NCBI GenBank assembly: GCA_041645025.1
Contig: JBAZQV010000014.1
Location: 1-18,943 of the forward strand
DNA length: 18,943 nucleotides
Direction: 5' to 3'
Source of the DNA: GW2011-AR5 sp041645025
GTDB lineage: Archaea > Aenigmatarchaeota > Aenigmatarchaeia > GW2011-AR5
Position numbers and translations under genes: made by a program. Each line of letters opens with the position of its first letter. Position 1 is the stretch's first letter. The notes under the pieces were generated by a model. It had not been told where the DNA came from. It searched no databases and saw nothing but the letters and a program-made list of their open reading frames with translations. Shown in pieces: positions 1 to 6,839 of this stretch.

Positions 1-73
1 CAAATACTATAACAGCAAAAATGATAAGGACAATTTTTTTGTCCAGAAAAATTTCGTTTCTTTTTGTTGACAT
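1..73 (-). CDS. N-terminus of a probable membrane protein, cut by the left edge
   Basis: An open frame starts with ATG at 71-73 and runs leftward out of the window, giving 24 residues. It has a short charged head (MSTKRNEIFLDKK) followed by a strongly hydrophobic run (IVLIIFAVIVF), which is how a signal anchor or first transmembrane helix begins. A TATA-like TTTTAA on the minus strand (98-103) lies about 27 nt upstream, which suits a leaderless archaeal transcript. It is divergent from the methyltransferase at 201. Too little is present to name a family; a GT-C or other polytopic glycosylation protein would fit the neighbourhood, but that is a guess. Confidence 0.6.
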   Translation of the reverse strand, partial: MSTKRNEIFLDKKIVLIIFAVIVF

Positions 74-97
74 CAAGCTATACATTTTTCAAAAGCC

Positions 98-103
98 TTA
101 AAA
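98..103 (-). promoter_or_regulatory. TATA-like box for the left-edge membrane protein
   Basis: TTTTAA on the minus strand is centred about 27 nt upstream of the ATG at 73, the archaeal TATA-to-start distance, so the transcript would be leaderless. Assigned by position only. Confidence 0.4.
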
Positions 104-159
104 GTGTATTATTCAATGTGTAAAGATCACTAAATGCTTATGTAATCAAGCGGGTGTAA

Positions 160-168
160 TTTAATATT
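160..168 (+). promoter_or_regulatory. TATA-like box for the methyltransferase at 201
   Basis: TTTAATATT is centred near 164, so transcription would begin near 190 and leave a leader of about 10 nt. That leader holds a GTGAG sequence (191-195) 5 nt before the ATG at 201. Position and composition fit an archaeal TATA box; no direct proof. Confidence 0.45.
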
Positions 169-200
169 AATCTCTATGAAAGTAATAGAAGTGAGACAAA

Positions 201-797
201 ATGAGTTTTTTATTTAAACATCCTAAACTTTATAAAACGAAAATGAATATACTTAACAGAATCAATGACACAGATGACATCACTCAAGAAGTTAGAAATA
301 AGAATGTAATAATTTTCGGCTCAGGGTTTACAAATTATAATTTTACCCGTAAAGTCACTAAAAAAACTGTAGGAGTAGACATATCAAAAGAATTCATAGA
401 AGAAGCGAATAAAACAAAATTACAGAATGAATCTTTTTTTGTTGAAGACATCACAAAACGTCTGGACTTACCTTCCAAGTCTTTTGACATTTGCCTCATT
501 CCATTCGTCCTTCATCATATACGAGAAGAAAATCATATACATGTCATAGAAGAAGCAACACGCCTCGCCAAGCAAAGAATAATTATTTACGATCATATAA
601 GAAACTCCAATATTTTAAAAAGTACAGTGCAAATGATTTACTGGAAGATAGCAGACGGGGGACTGAAATATCGAACTGAAAAAGAATGGTACTTCCTTCT
701 TGACGGTCGTAAGTATGTGACAAAAAGATATGGTGCAATGTTCGGGAATATAATAAAAATTGTCATAAAGACTGATAAAAAATGCGGGAGATTTTAG
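201..797 (+). CDS. Class I SAM-dependent methyltransferase (methyltransferase type 11-like)
   Basis: This 198-residue protein looks like a small Rossmann-fold methyltransferase. A degenerate glycine loop (IIFGSGFTN, about residues 37-45) should bind SAM. GVDIS (about 58-62) ends strand 2 with the acidic residue that holds the ribose. LPSKSFDICLIPFVLHHI (about 91-108) is the typical motif II/III region of the type 11 family. The substrate is unknown; in this setting a sugar or lipid-carrier target is plausible. Sampled lines contain only about 27-30% G+C by hand count, lower than most of the island, and the gene lies opposite to the main gene direction, so it may be a separate acquisition. Its 3' end converges on the GT-C gene with a 39-nt gap. 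Confidence 0.75.
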   Translation: MSFLFKHPKLYKTKMNILNRINDTDDITQEVRNKNVIIFGSGFTNYNFTRKVTKKTVGVDISKEFIEEANKTKLQNESFFVEDITKRLDLPSKSFDICLIPFVLHHIREENHIHVIEEATRLAKQRIIIYDHIRNSNILKSTVQMIYWKIADGGLKYRTEKEWYFLLDGRKYVTKRYGAMFGNIIKIVIKTDKKCGRF

Positions 798-836
798 AAC
801 TTTGGGTGGTAAAAGCATAGGTCATAGAAGGGATAT

Positions 837-2414
837 CTAAATCTTATTTTTATTTATCTTACAAGTCAAGCCAACATTTCTTCCATTAACCTTTGCAAAA
901 AATGGCTTATCTTCACACAGTCTAGATGTGTTCAGTATATCATTCTCTTTGTATATAGAATAAAACGCAATATATGCGATATTATTTTTCTTGATGAATT
1001 CTTGGTTTAATTCAGCTCTTTGAAGAAAAGGGGGTTTTCCTTCGGGTGCTAAATACATGGAAATATCTCGATCTGTCCAGAGGTCATAGTAAGGGTAGTT
1101 TCTTTCTTTAACCTCATTGGTAAGTTGTTTAACTGCCGAAGAATTTATATTAACAAGGAAGTTTGTTCCAACAAGGAAAAATATAGAAAGCCCTATGGAA
1201 GCACCGATTAGAATTTGTCTTTTTTTAGGTAAGACGATAAAAATTATTGCTATTAAAAAGACCATACCCACAAGCCATAATTCGTATGTTGGTGATAAAT
1301 CGCTCAAACCCGTTAAAAAAGCTAAAAGAAATACAAGAAGCCCCAACAATCCTATGAGCTTTAGGTCTTTTTTAAAAAATTTCAAGTCAGAAACATACTT
1401 TGCAACTAGTAAAATAGCTGGAGCTATGCCAATTACCATAAATCTTTGGAAGTCCTGGCCACTGCTGAGAAATCCTACCAAAAAGGTTATTGCAAGCCAA
1501 GAAGCTAAAACATAATAAGACCTGTCACGCTTTAACCTTGTAGCTGACAAAATTATCAAAGCAGCAAAAAATGGTGTAAACTGCCATACATATGAAGACA
1601 AATAAAATGACTTTTCATATATTATGTCCTGGTAACCTTTGGTTGCAGCAAAAAATGTTCCGATGTAAGAATCAAAAAAGTTAAAATCATTATTTGACAC
1701 ACCAGTAAAGCTCTCTGTTATAGGGTATGAAAAATAAATAGCAACAAAAGACACTGCTGTCGCTAAAATAATAAGAGCTATAGTTCGTACCAATCTAATT
1801 TTGTCCCTGTAAATTATGGCAAAAACAAAAAATATTGGTATTGTCGTAACTACAGAAAGTTTTGTTAGAAATCCTAAAACTGTCGGGATAAAAAATAGTA
1901 TAATATATTTGTTTTTTGCAGTTTTTGCGTACATATAAAAAAAGTACATAGAAGCTGCCACTGTAAACATTAAGAAATTGTCGCCAAATCCTATAACAGA
2001 GCCGTAGAAATGGTATCTGATTATAGCAGCTATGGCAGCTGCTATAAGGCCAACTCTTTCTGAATAAAGTTTCTTGCCTATAAAATAAATGAAAACTATG
2101 GAGAGTAATCCAAAAATTATGGGCAAAAGTATCATTATCGCATTAGAAAACCCGAACATAGCCGCCCACAGTGAGTATAATACAACTCTCATTGGTGGAT
2201 GTGTAAAGTTGAAATAAAGCCCATCGTCTATATAGCCGAACGTGGCTTTCTCCGAAGCGTTTGTTGCATAAACAGCAGCTCTTCCTATCTCAACGTAATT
2301 GCGCGCAGGCCCAACTGTGTCTATAGCATCGCCGGTAAAATAAGTTCCTATGAAAGTCGCTCTCACCAAAAATGCAATAAAAAGTATTATCAGTAGGATA
2401 TGAAATGGTTTCAT
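837..2414 (-). CDS. Polytopic GT-C glycosyltransferase (PMT/ArnT-like, GT39/GT83 type)
   Basis: This 525-residue integral membrane protein has roughly a dozen hydrophobic segments. After the first helix a loop carries an acidic TGDAID motif (about residues 27-32), then THPPMR before the second helix. An acidic first loop followed by HPP is typical of ArnT/PMT-like GT-C enzymes that use polyprenyl-phosphate sugars. The C-terminal 80 residues form a soluble domain. I start it at ATG 2414, not at GTG 2429: the ATG overlaps the upstream stop as ATGA, and a strong GGAGGTT ribosome binding site (2421-2427) sits 6 nt before it. The gene directly upstream makes dolichyl-phosphate sugar, so that product is the likely donor (inference). 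Acceptor and sugar are unknown. Confidence 0.82.
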   Translation of the reverse strand: MKPFHILLIILFIAFLVRATFIGTYFTGDAIDTVGPARNYVEIGRAAVYATNASEKATFGYIDDGLYFNFTHPPMRVVLYSLWAAMFGFSNAIMILLPIIFGLLSIVFIYFIGKKLYSERVGLIAAAIAAIIRYHFYGSVIGFGDNFLMFTVAASMYFFYMYAKTAKNKYIILFFIPTVLGFLTKLSVVTTIPIFFVFAIIYRDKIRLVRTIALIILATAVSFVAIYFSYPITESFTGVSNNDFNFFDSYIGTFFAATKGYQDIIYEKSFYLSSYVWQFTPFFAALIILSATRLKRDRSYYVLASWLAITFLVGFLSSGQDFQRFMVIGIAPAILLVAKYVSDLKFFKKDLKLIGLLGLLVFLLAFLTGLSDLSPTYELWLVGMVFLIAIIFIVLPKKRQILIGASIGLSIFFLVGTNFLVNINSSAVKQLTNEVKERNYPYYDLWTDRDISMYLAPEGKPPFLQRAELNQEFIKKNNIAYIAFYSIYKENDILNTSRLCEDKPFFAKVNGRNVGLTCKINKNKI

Positions 2415-3124
2415 CCGAATAACCTCCACTTCAGTATTTTTGTGAGAACCTTAATGTGGTTTTTTATTTCCCTTCTGTTGTTTAGCTTGGATTCGCCGTA
2501 CATCCTTGTAGTCAATGTAACAGGAACCTCTGTGATGCTTTTGCCATTTTTTATCATGTCAAAAAGCATTTCAGCACATATGTCAAAATTATTGCTCTTC
2601 ATGCCTATTCCGCGCAAAGCTGATTTCTTGTATAAACGAAATATAGAGCTCATTGAAGTTATTTTTCTACCCAAAAATATTCTGTAAAGCGTATTTACGC
2701 CCTTGCTGAGAATCTTTCTATGAAACTGCATTTTTGTCTTTCCGCCCTTTCCAAACTGTGTGCCAATAACACAATCGTAGTTACCTTTATTGTATTTTTC
2801 TAAAAGTTTTGGTATTTCTGAAGGGTGGAACGTAAAATCTGCGTCAAGAAAAACAATAAGATCTCCGGTAGAATTTGCTATTCCTGTTCTGATAGCGGCC
2901 CCAAGTCCCATGTTCTTTTCGTGCTTCACGAGGCGTATTCGTCTGTCTTTAGAGAGTTCTTTTGCTATTTTGGCTGTAAGGTCTTTCGATCCGTCGTCAA
3001 CAATTATTACTTCAAAATTTCCTATTTTCCTTGCTACAGGCATTAGTTCAGATGGTATTCTCTTTATATTATCCTGCTCATTGCACGCGGGTATTATTAT
3101 CGATAATTTTTCTTTCATATGCAT
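2411..3124 (-). CDS. Dolichyl-phosphate sugar synthase (DPM1-like GT2)
   Basis: A GT-A family 2 enzyme expected to transfer mannose or glucose from a nucleotide sugar to dolichyl phosphate on the cytosolic face. Seen in order: SIIIPACNEQDNI near the N-terminus, EVIIVDDGSKD (nucleotide-binding aspartates), KNMGLGAAIRTG, then FLDADFTFHP with the metal-binding DAD. A basic C-terminal region follows. There is no C-terminal membrane domain, so it resembles the short archaeal DPM synthases. I prefer ATG 3124 (237 residues) or ATG 3118 (235) over ATG 3148, because a TATA-like box at 3147-3156 is centred 27 nt before 3124 and would overlap the longer start. Its stop overlaps the next gene as ATGA. 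Confidence 0.85.
   Translation of the reverse strand: MHMKEKLSIIIPACNEQDNIKRIPSELMPVARKIGNFEVIIVDDGSKDLTAKIAKELSKDRRIRLVKHEKNMGLGAAIRTGIANSTGDLIVFLDADFTFHPSEIPKLLEKYNKGNYDCVIGTQFGKGGKTKMQFHRKILSKGVNTLYRIFLGRKITSMSSIFRLYKKSALRGIGMKSNNFDICAEMLFDMIKNGKSITEVPVTLTTRMYGESKLNNRREIKNHIKVLTKILKWRLFG
2421..2427 (-). promoter_or_regulatory. Ribosome binding site that fixes the GT-C start
   Basis: On the minus strand GGAGGTT lies 6 nt before the ATG at 2414, inside the last codons of the upstream gene. It supports coupled translation and rules against the GTG at 2429, which abuts the site. Confidence 0.75.
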
Positions 3125-3146
3125 CAATCCATTTTTAATAAATAAC

Positions 3147-3156
3147 ATATTAAAAA
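3147..3156 (-). promoter_or_regulatory. TATA-like box for the dolichyl-phosphate sugar synthase gene
   Basis: On the minus strand TTTTTAATAT is centred about 27 nt upstream of ATG 3124. This would start a nearly leaderless transcript covering the synthase and GT-C genes. Confidence 0.5.
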
Positions 3157-3164
3157 GCTTTACC

Positions 3165-3728
3165 TTAAAAATGTGTATTTCTGCTTATAGTTCTTTTTTC
3201 AGTTATTATCTTGTCCATAAAAATATCGTGTTTCTCGACATCTATTTTTGGGATTATTTGAAAATCAAATGCAAGTGCTATTTTCTTGCCTTTTGTAAGC
3301 GGTAAAAATTTGTCGAAATACCCGCCGCCGCGCCCTATTCTCGCGCCACTAGAATCAAAAGCCAATCCAGGCACGATTATTATATCAAACTTGTTTTTAT
3401 TTGATGTAACAAACGGCTGAAGTATTCCAAAGTCTCCTTTTGTCAAGCGGTCAAAACTCTTTACCTCTCCTGCAAAAATCTGTTTATTGTGAAGAATTGG
3501 CCCATAAACTTTCTTTCTATTTTTTATTGCATCTTTTATAATATTATGGGTATCGACCTCTTCTTTTTTTGAAACGTAAGTGAAAATAGAATTAGCTTTC
3601 TTGTAATCTTCTGAATCAAGTAGCTTTTGCCTTATCTTAACACTTTTTTTAAGGGCAAGGTTAGTGCTCTGTGCTTTTATCTTTTTTAAAATGAACTCCC
3701 TCATTTCATCTTTTTTCATGCTAATCAT
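3165..3728 (-). CDS. 5-formyltetrahydrofolate cyclo-ligase (MTHFS)
   Basis: Converts 5-formyl-THF to 5,10-methenyl-THF with ATP, returning a dead-end folate to the active pool. At 187 residues it has the usual family length. Family signatures are clear: the VDTHNI segment, FGILQP in the middle, and the long conserved block DIIIVPGLAFD followed by RIGRGGGYFDKFL, which forms the ATP/folate site. It overlaps the FolD stop by 8 nt if ATG 3728 is used; ATG 3719 is a possible alternative and neither has an obvious ribosome binding site. The position directly behind folD, in an island that also encodes a formyltransferase, suggests a role in keeping the formyl-folate donor available (inference). Confidence 0.88.
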   Translation of the reverse strand: MISMKKDEMREFILKKIKAQSTNLALKKSVKIRQKLLDSEDYKKANSIFTYVSKKEEVDTHNIIKDAIKNRKKVYGPILHNKQIFAGEVKSFDRLTKGDFGILQPFVTSNKNKFDIIIVPGLAFDSSGARIGRGGGYFDKFLPLTKGKKIALAFDFQIIPKIDVEKHDIFMDKIITEKRTISRNTHF

Positions 3729-4560
3729 TACTATGTTGCCGTATATACGCAGAAAGCGTGTTCTTCGCTAGCATAGCTACTGTCATAGGTCCTACACCAC
3801 CAGGTACAGGTGTTATTAGGCTAGCTTTATTCTTCACCGAATCGAAATCTATATCACCCTTTAATTCTCCGTTAACTTTGTTTATCCCAACGTCAATTAA
3901 AACAGACCCTTCTTTAATCATATCACCCGTAAGATAACCAGATTTGCCTATAGCAACAATTATTATGTCTGCATTTTTCGTTATTGCGCTTAAGTTTCTC
4001 GTCTTGCTGTGGCAAAGCGTGACTGTTGCATTTCTATTAACAAGCATAGAATATAGCGGCTTGCCGACATGTATACCGCGTCCCAAAATTACCACATTAG
4101 ATCCCTCAAGTTCAATGTTTTCGTTTTCCAGAATCTTAATAATACCAAACGCTGTGCAAGCAGGCATGCTTTCATCTCCGTAAGCAAGCCTGCCTATATT
4201 CATCGGATGCAGTCCATCCACATCCTTTGATTCGTCTATCCTGCTTATTATATCTTCCTCATTAATTCCTGGTGGGAGAGGTAATTGAACAAGTATGCCA
4301 TTTACAGAACTATCATTATTCAATTTTTGTATCAACTGAAGAATACTATCTTTGTCCTGCACCGGTCTGTGTATTTCGACGTCTATTCCTATTTTTTGGC
4401 ATGTTTTTTGTTTTATATCGACATAAGTATGTGATGCTGGATCGTCGCCTACAAGTATGGTAACTATCTTTGGCATGATGCCATGAGTTTTTATATAATC
4501 CCTTACTTCCGTAAGGTACATGTCTGCTATCTTTTTGCCGTCGATAAGCTTTGCTGGCAT
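3721..4560 (-). CDS. folD: Bifunctional methylene-THF dehydrogenase / methenyl-THF cyclohydrolase
   Basis: Oxidises 5,10-methylene-THF with NAD(P)+ and hydrolyses the methenyl product to 10-formyl-THF. The 279-residue protein carries the full FolD set: GDDPASHTYVDIKQK with the Y46/K50 catalytic pair, VQLPLP, DVDGLHPMN, a Rossmann motif GRGIHVGKPL (usually GRSxxVGKP) and TPVPGGVGPMT near the end. I start at ATG 4560: a GGTGAG site (4568-4573) lies 7 nt upstream, and the resulting start MPAKLIDGKKIA matches how FolD proteins normally begin. The ATG at 4575 is an unlikely alternative. The gene begins 4 nt after the wecB stop codon, so the two are surely co-transcribed. Confidence 0.93.
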   Translation of the reverse strand: MPAKLIDGKKIADMYLTEVRDYIKTHGIMPKIVTILVGDDPASHTYVDIKQKTCQKIGIDVEIHRPVQDKDSILQLIQKLNNDSSVNGILVQLPLPPGINEEDIISRIDESKDVDGLHPMNIGRLAYGDESMPACTAFGIIKILENENIELEGSNVVILGRGIHVGKPLYSMLVNRNATVTLCHSKTRNLSAITKNADIIIVAIGKSGYLTGDMIKEGSVLIDVGINKVNGELKGDIDFDSVKNKASLITPVPGGVGPMTVAMLAKNTLSAYIRQHSND

Positions 4561-4564
4561 AAGA

Positions 4565-5683
4565 TCACTCACCATTAAGAATAAAATCTACTATTCTCTT
4601 TCCGCTCTTTCCGTCGCCAAACGGGTTTTCCCAAGAGCGTTTCTTATCCATCATGATATTTACACACTTTATTATCTTTTCAGGGTCCGTACCAGCAAGA
4701 ATGTTTGAACCGACTTCTATAGTTTCCGGCCTTTCTGTATTTTCACGTAATGTAACACAAGGAACATTAAGTATGCAGCCTTCCTCCTGAACACCTCCGG
4801 AATCGGTAAGGATGACTTCTGCATTTTCCTCAAGCTTCAGAAATTCCATAAATCCAAGCGGTCCAATAAACTTTACGCCTTCTGGTGCGGAAAGATTGAA
4901 TTTTTCCATGAGCTTCATTGACCTTGGGTGAACAGGATAAATAACAGGTTTCCCTGTTTGTTTGTAGAGCTGGCTGAAAGCTTCCAATACATTTGAAAAT
5001 TTCTCCTTTACGTCTGCGTTTTCTTGCCTGTGGAACGTTACCAAAAAATATCCTCTTTTATCCAAATCAAGCATATTCAATATGTTGTTGTCCCTTGCGA
5101 TTTTTATGGCATCGAAAAGGGCATCAACAACAGTATTGCCTGTAATTAACATCTTCTCTTTGCGAATGCCTTCCTTTATCATATTATCGACAGCGGTTTG
5201 TGTAGGAGCAAATAAGTAATCAGAAAGGTGGTCTGCTAGTATCCTATTTATCTCCTCTGGCATAGATTTGTCGTAGCTCCTCAAGCCAGATTCAATGTGA
5301 CCAAGCATTATGTTTATTCCGGTGAATGCCTTTGTAGTTGATAGCTTTCGTGCTGTGAGGGATCCAGCAAGGGTGCTGTTTGTATCTCCTAGTGTCAGAA
5401 CAAGATCCGGCATCTCTTTTAGAAGGATTTTTTCGATTTCTATGAGCATTTTTCCGGTGTGCTCTCCCTGGAGAAATGGCGCACTGGATCTTATGTTGAG
5501 GTTGTATTTAGGCAATGGCAGCTTGAGCTGTTCAAAAAAAATCTTTTCCATCTCATAGTTGTAGTGCTGTCCCGTGTAAACTACAAAGTAATCCGTTCCG
5601 CGTCTTTCGAACTCGCGTATAATAGGGCTTTCTTTTATTATTTCTGGCCTCACACCAGCAATCAATGCTATTTTCCTGTGCAT
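4565..5683 (-). CDS. wecB: UDP-N-acetylglucosamine 2-epimerase (non-hydrolysing)
   Basis: Interconverts UDP-GlcNAc and UDP-ManNAc in the cytosol, supplying ManNAc-type sugars. The 372 residues cover the whole GT-B-like fold. Key motifs: GVRPEI at the N-terminus (GTRPE in most homologues), TGQHY, GDTNSTLAG with the conserved Asp, HIESGLRS and MPEEINR with the two catalytic Glu, VTFHRQEN with the conserved His, DSGGVQEE and RENTERPET for UDP binding. No UDP-ManNAc dehydrogenase is recognisable nearby, so UDP-ManNAc may be used directly or processed elsewhere. A TATA-like box lies about 26 nt before the start, inside the end of the preceding gene, so wecB-folD-MTHFS probably has its own leaderless promoter. 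Confidence 0.93.
   Translation of the reverse strand: MHRKIALIAGVRPEIIKESPIIREFERRGTDYFVVYTGQHYNYEMEKIFFEQLKLPLPKYNLNIRSSAPFLQGEHTGKMLIEIEKILLKEMPDLVLTLGDTNSTLAGSLTARKLSTTKAFTGINIMLGHIESGLRSYDKSMPEEINRILADHLSDYLFAPTQTAVDNMIKEGIRKEKMLITGNTVVDALFDAIKIARDNNILNMLDLDKRGYFLVTFHRQENADVKEKFSNVLEAFSQLYKQTGKPVIYPVHPRSMKLMEKFNLSAPEGVKFIGPLGFMEFLKLEENAEVILTDSGGVQEEGCILNVPCVTLRENTERPETIEVGSNILAGTDPEKIIKCVNIMMDKKRSWENPFGDGKSGKRIVDFILNGE
4568..4573 (-). promoter_or_regulatory. Ribosome binding site that fixes the folD start
   Basis: GGTGAG on the minus strand, 7 nt before ATG 4560 and overlapping the wecB stop. The same hexamer precedes the UDP-glucuronate decarboxylase start at 10673. Confidence 0.65.
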
Positions 5684-5693
5684 ACATCAAGGT

Positions 5694-6839
5694 TCAAATA
5701 AAAAGATTTAAACCGATTCTAGAGCGTTTTTTAAAATGATTATACATAGCCAATGATTGAATAGCAAACATACTGCACCAAGAATTTATATGATTTCTTC
5801 TGGTACCATCAAGTTCCGTACCATAAAAAAATCCTCCTGACTGGTCGCCTTCGGTTTTTTGGAACTGAATCAGCCTGTTTTTCAGATTTTCTATCTTCGT
5901 GTCTTCTTCGATTAATCCAATACTTCTCAAATACAATGATAATCTTAGAACCTGAGCTAGCGTATCGCTTCTTTCATGGGTAATAAATTTCCCATCAATA
6001 AATTTGCATGGAACTCCGCCATCGGGAAGCTGGTTTTCGAGCGCCCATTTTATAGCATTTGCTGCAGATTGAATAAGTTTATTTTCTCCAAGAACTGAGC
6101 CTGCGTAAATAAGACCTTCAGCAGAATAACAGTGCGGGTGCATATGGGTACTTATCTCATTTTGTTGTGTAATAAATCTACCGTTCTTTTCCTGTAATTT
6201 AAGAGATACATTACATATCCTAAGCGCGGAATTCAGGAAAGCCTCGTCCTTGGTTGCGTTATAGAGGTCTACAAGACCGATTGCAAGCTTTGTATGATAG
6301 CTTCCGGACTGGGAAGACCACTTATCCTGATTATCTATTCGTATGGCGTTATTCGCATCGTAAGCAGCATAGAAGAATCCATCATTCTTTTGCATCAAAA
6401 GGAGAAAATTACCGATATCTATAGCAGCTTTGAGATAAGCCTCCTTTTTAGTGACCATGTAAAGATTTACGAGTCCCGACAATACCATGCCATTGTCAAA
6501 AATGTAAAGTGTGTTGTTCTCAAAAGAATACAAGTTATCAGGATCTGTGTTATACGCCCTTGTCCTGACACCACCGCAGTTGTGCATTGCAGAATCAATT
6601 ATCCATTTTGCTGCAAGTTCTGCCCGGTGCACAAACGCCGGTGTATGCGCAAGAGAATTAAAAAACAGGAGCGTATTCATCCCGTAACCTGTTATTTCTG
6701 AATAGACAAATGGGTAAGTTTTTTTATCAAGATCGTGCCATCCGTTGAAGCCACCGATGTGTTCGCCGGAGGTGTTCTGTATGCCTGAATTAAGCATCCA
6801 CTCTACACCCATGTTTATTCTTTCATCCAAGAAAATCAC
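5694..6839 (-). CDS. Alpha/alpha-toroid protein of unknown function, glycan-associated
   Basis: I cannot assign a function. The sequence of up to 381 residues is built from repeated pairs of helices joined by short glycine- and aromatic-rich turns (for example QKNDGFFYAA, QEKNGRF, QLPDGGVP, EGDQSGGFFYG), the pattern of an (alpha/alpha)6 or (alpha/alpha)7 barrel as in GH88/GH105 hydrolases, N-acylglucosamine epimerases and glucuronyl C5-epimerases. There is no signal peptide, so it should be cytosolic. The HMHPHCYSAEG segment and aromatic/acidic turns could line a sugar pocket. Start is uncertain: GTG 6839 overlaps the formyltransferase by 17 nt, TTG 6830 follows a GGTGAT sequence, and ATG 6812 is also possible. 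Its place between a sugar formyltransferase and WecB suggests it acts on an amino sugar or oligosaccharide (inference). Confidence 0.7.
   Translation of the reverse strand: MIFLDERINMGVEWMLNSGIQNTSGEHIGGFNGWHDLDKKTYPFVYSEITGYGMNTLLFFNSLAHTPAFVHRAELAAKWIIDSAMHNCGGVRTRAYNTDPDNLYSFENNTLYIFDNGMVLSGLVNLYMVTKKEAYLKAAIDIGNFLLLMQKNDGFFYAAYDANNAIRIDNQDKWSSQSGSYHTKLAIGLVDLYNATKDEAFLNSALRICNVSLKLQEKNGRFITQQNEISTHMHPHCYSAEGLIYAGSVLGENKLIQSAANAIKWALENQLPDGGVPCKFIDGKFITHERSDTLAQVLRLSLYLRSIGLIEEDTKIENLKNRLIQFQKTEGDQSGGFFYGTELDGTRRNHINSWCSMFAIQSLAMYNHFKKRSRIGLNLFI
5705..5712 (-). promoter_or_regulatory. Internal TATA-like box for wecB-folD-MTHFS
   Basis: On the minus strand TTTAAATC is centred 25-26 nt upstream of ATG 5683, fitting a leaderless transcript. 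It lies within the last codons of the upstream alpha/alpha-toroid gene. Confidence 0.5.

Noticed and set aside
28..44. Inverted repeat GGACAA..TTGTCC near the left edge
   Set aside because: It lies within the coding frame of the partial membrane protein, the loop is only the A/T run, and 6-bp repeats of this kind arise easily in AT-rich DNA.
1117..1515. 132-residue open frame on the plus strand opposite the GT-C gene
   Set aside because: Its composition is that of the reverse complement of membrane-helix codons; no family features or start signals.
2415..2429. Longer start (GTG 2429) for the GT-C gene
   Set aside because: The GTG abuts the GGAGGTT ribosome binding site that serves ATG 2414, and the ATGA overlap with the upstream stop is the expected coupling arrangement.
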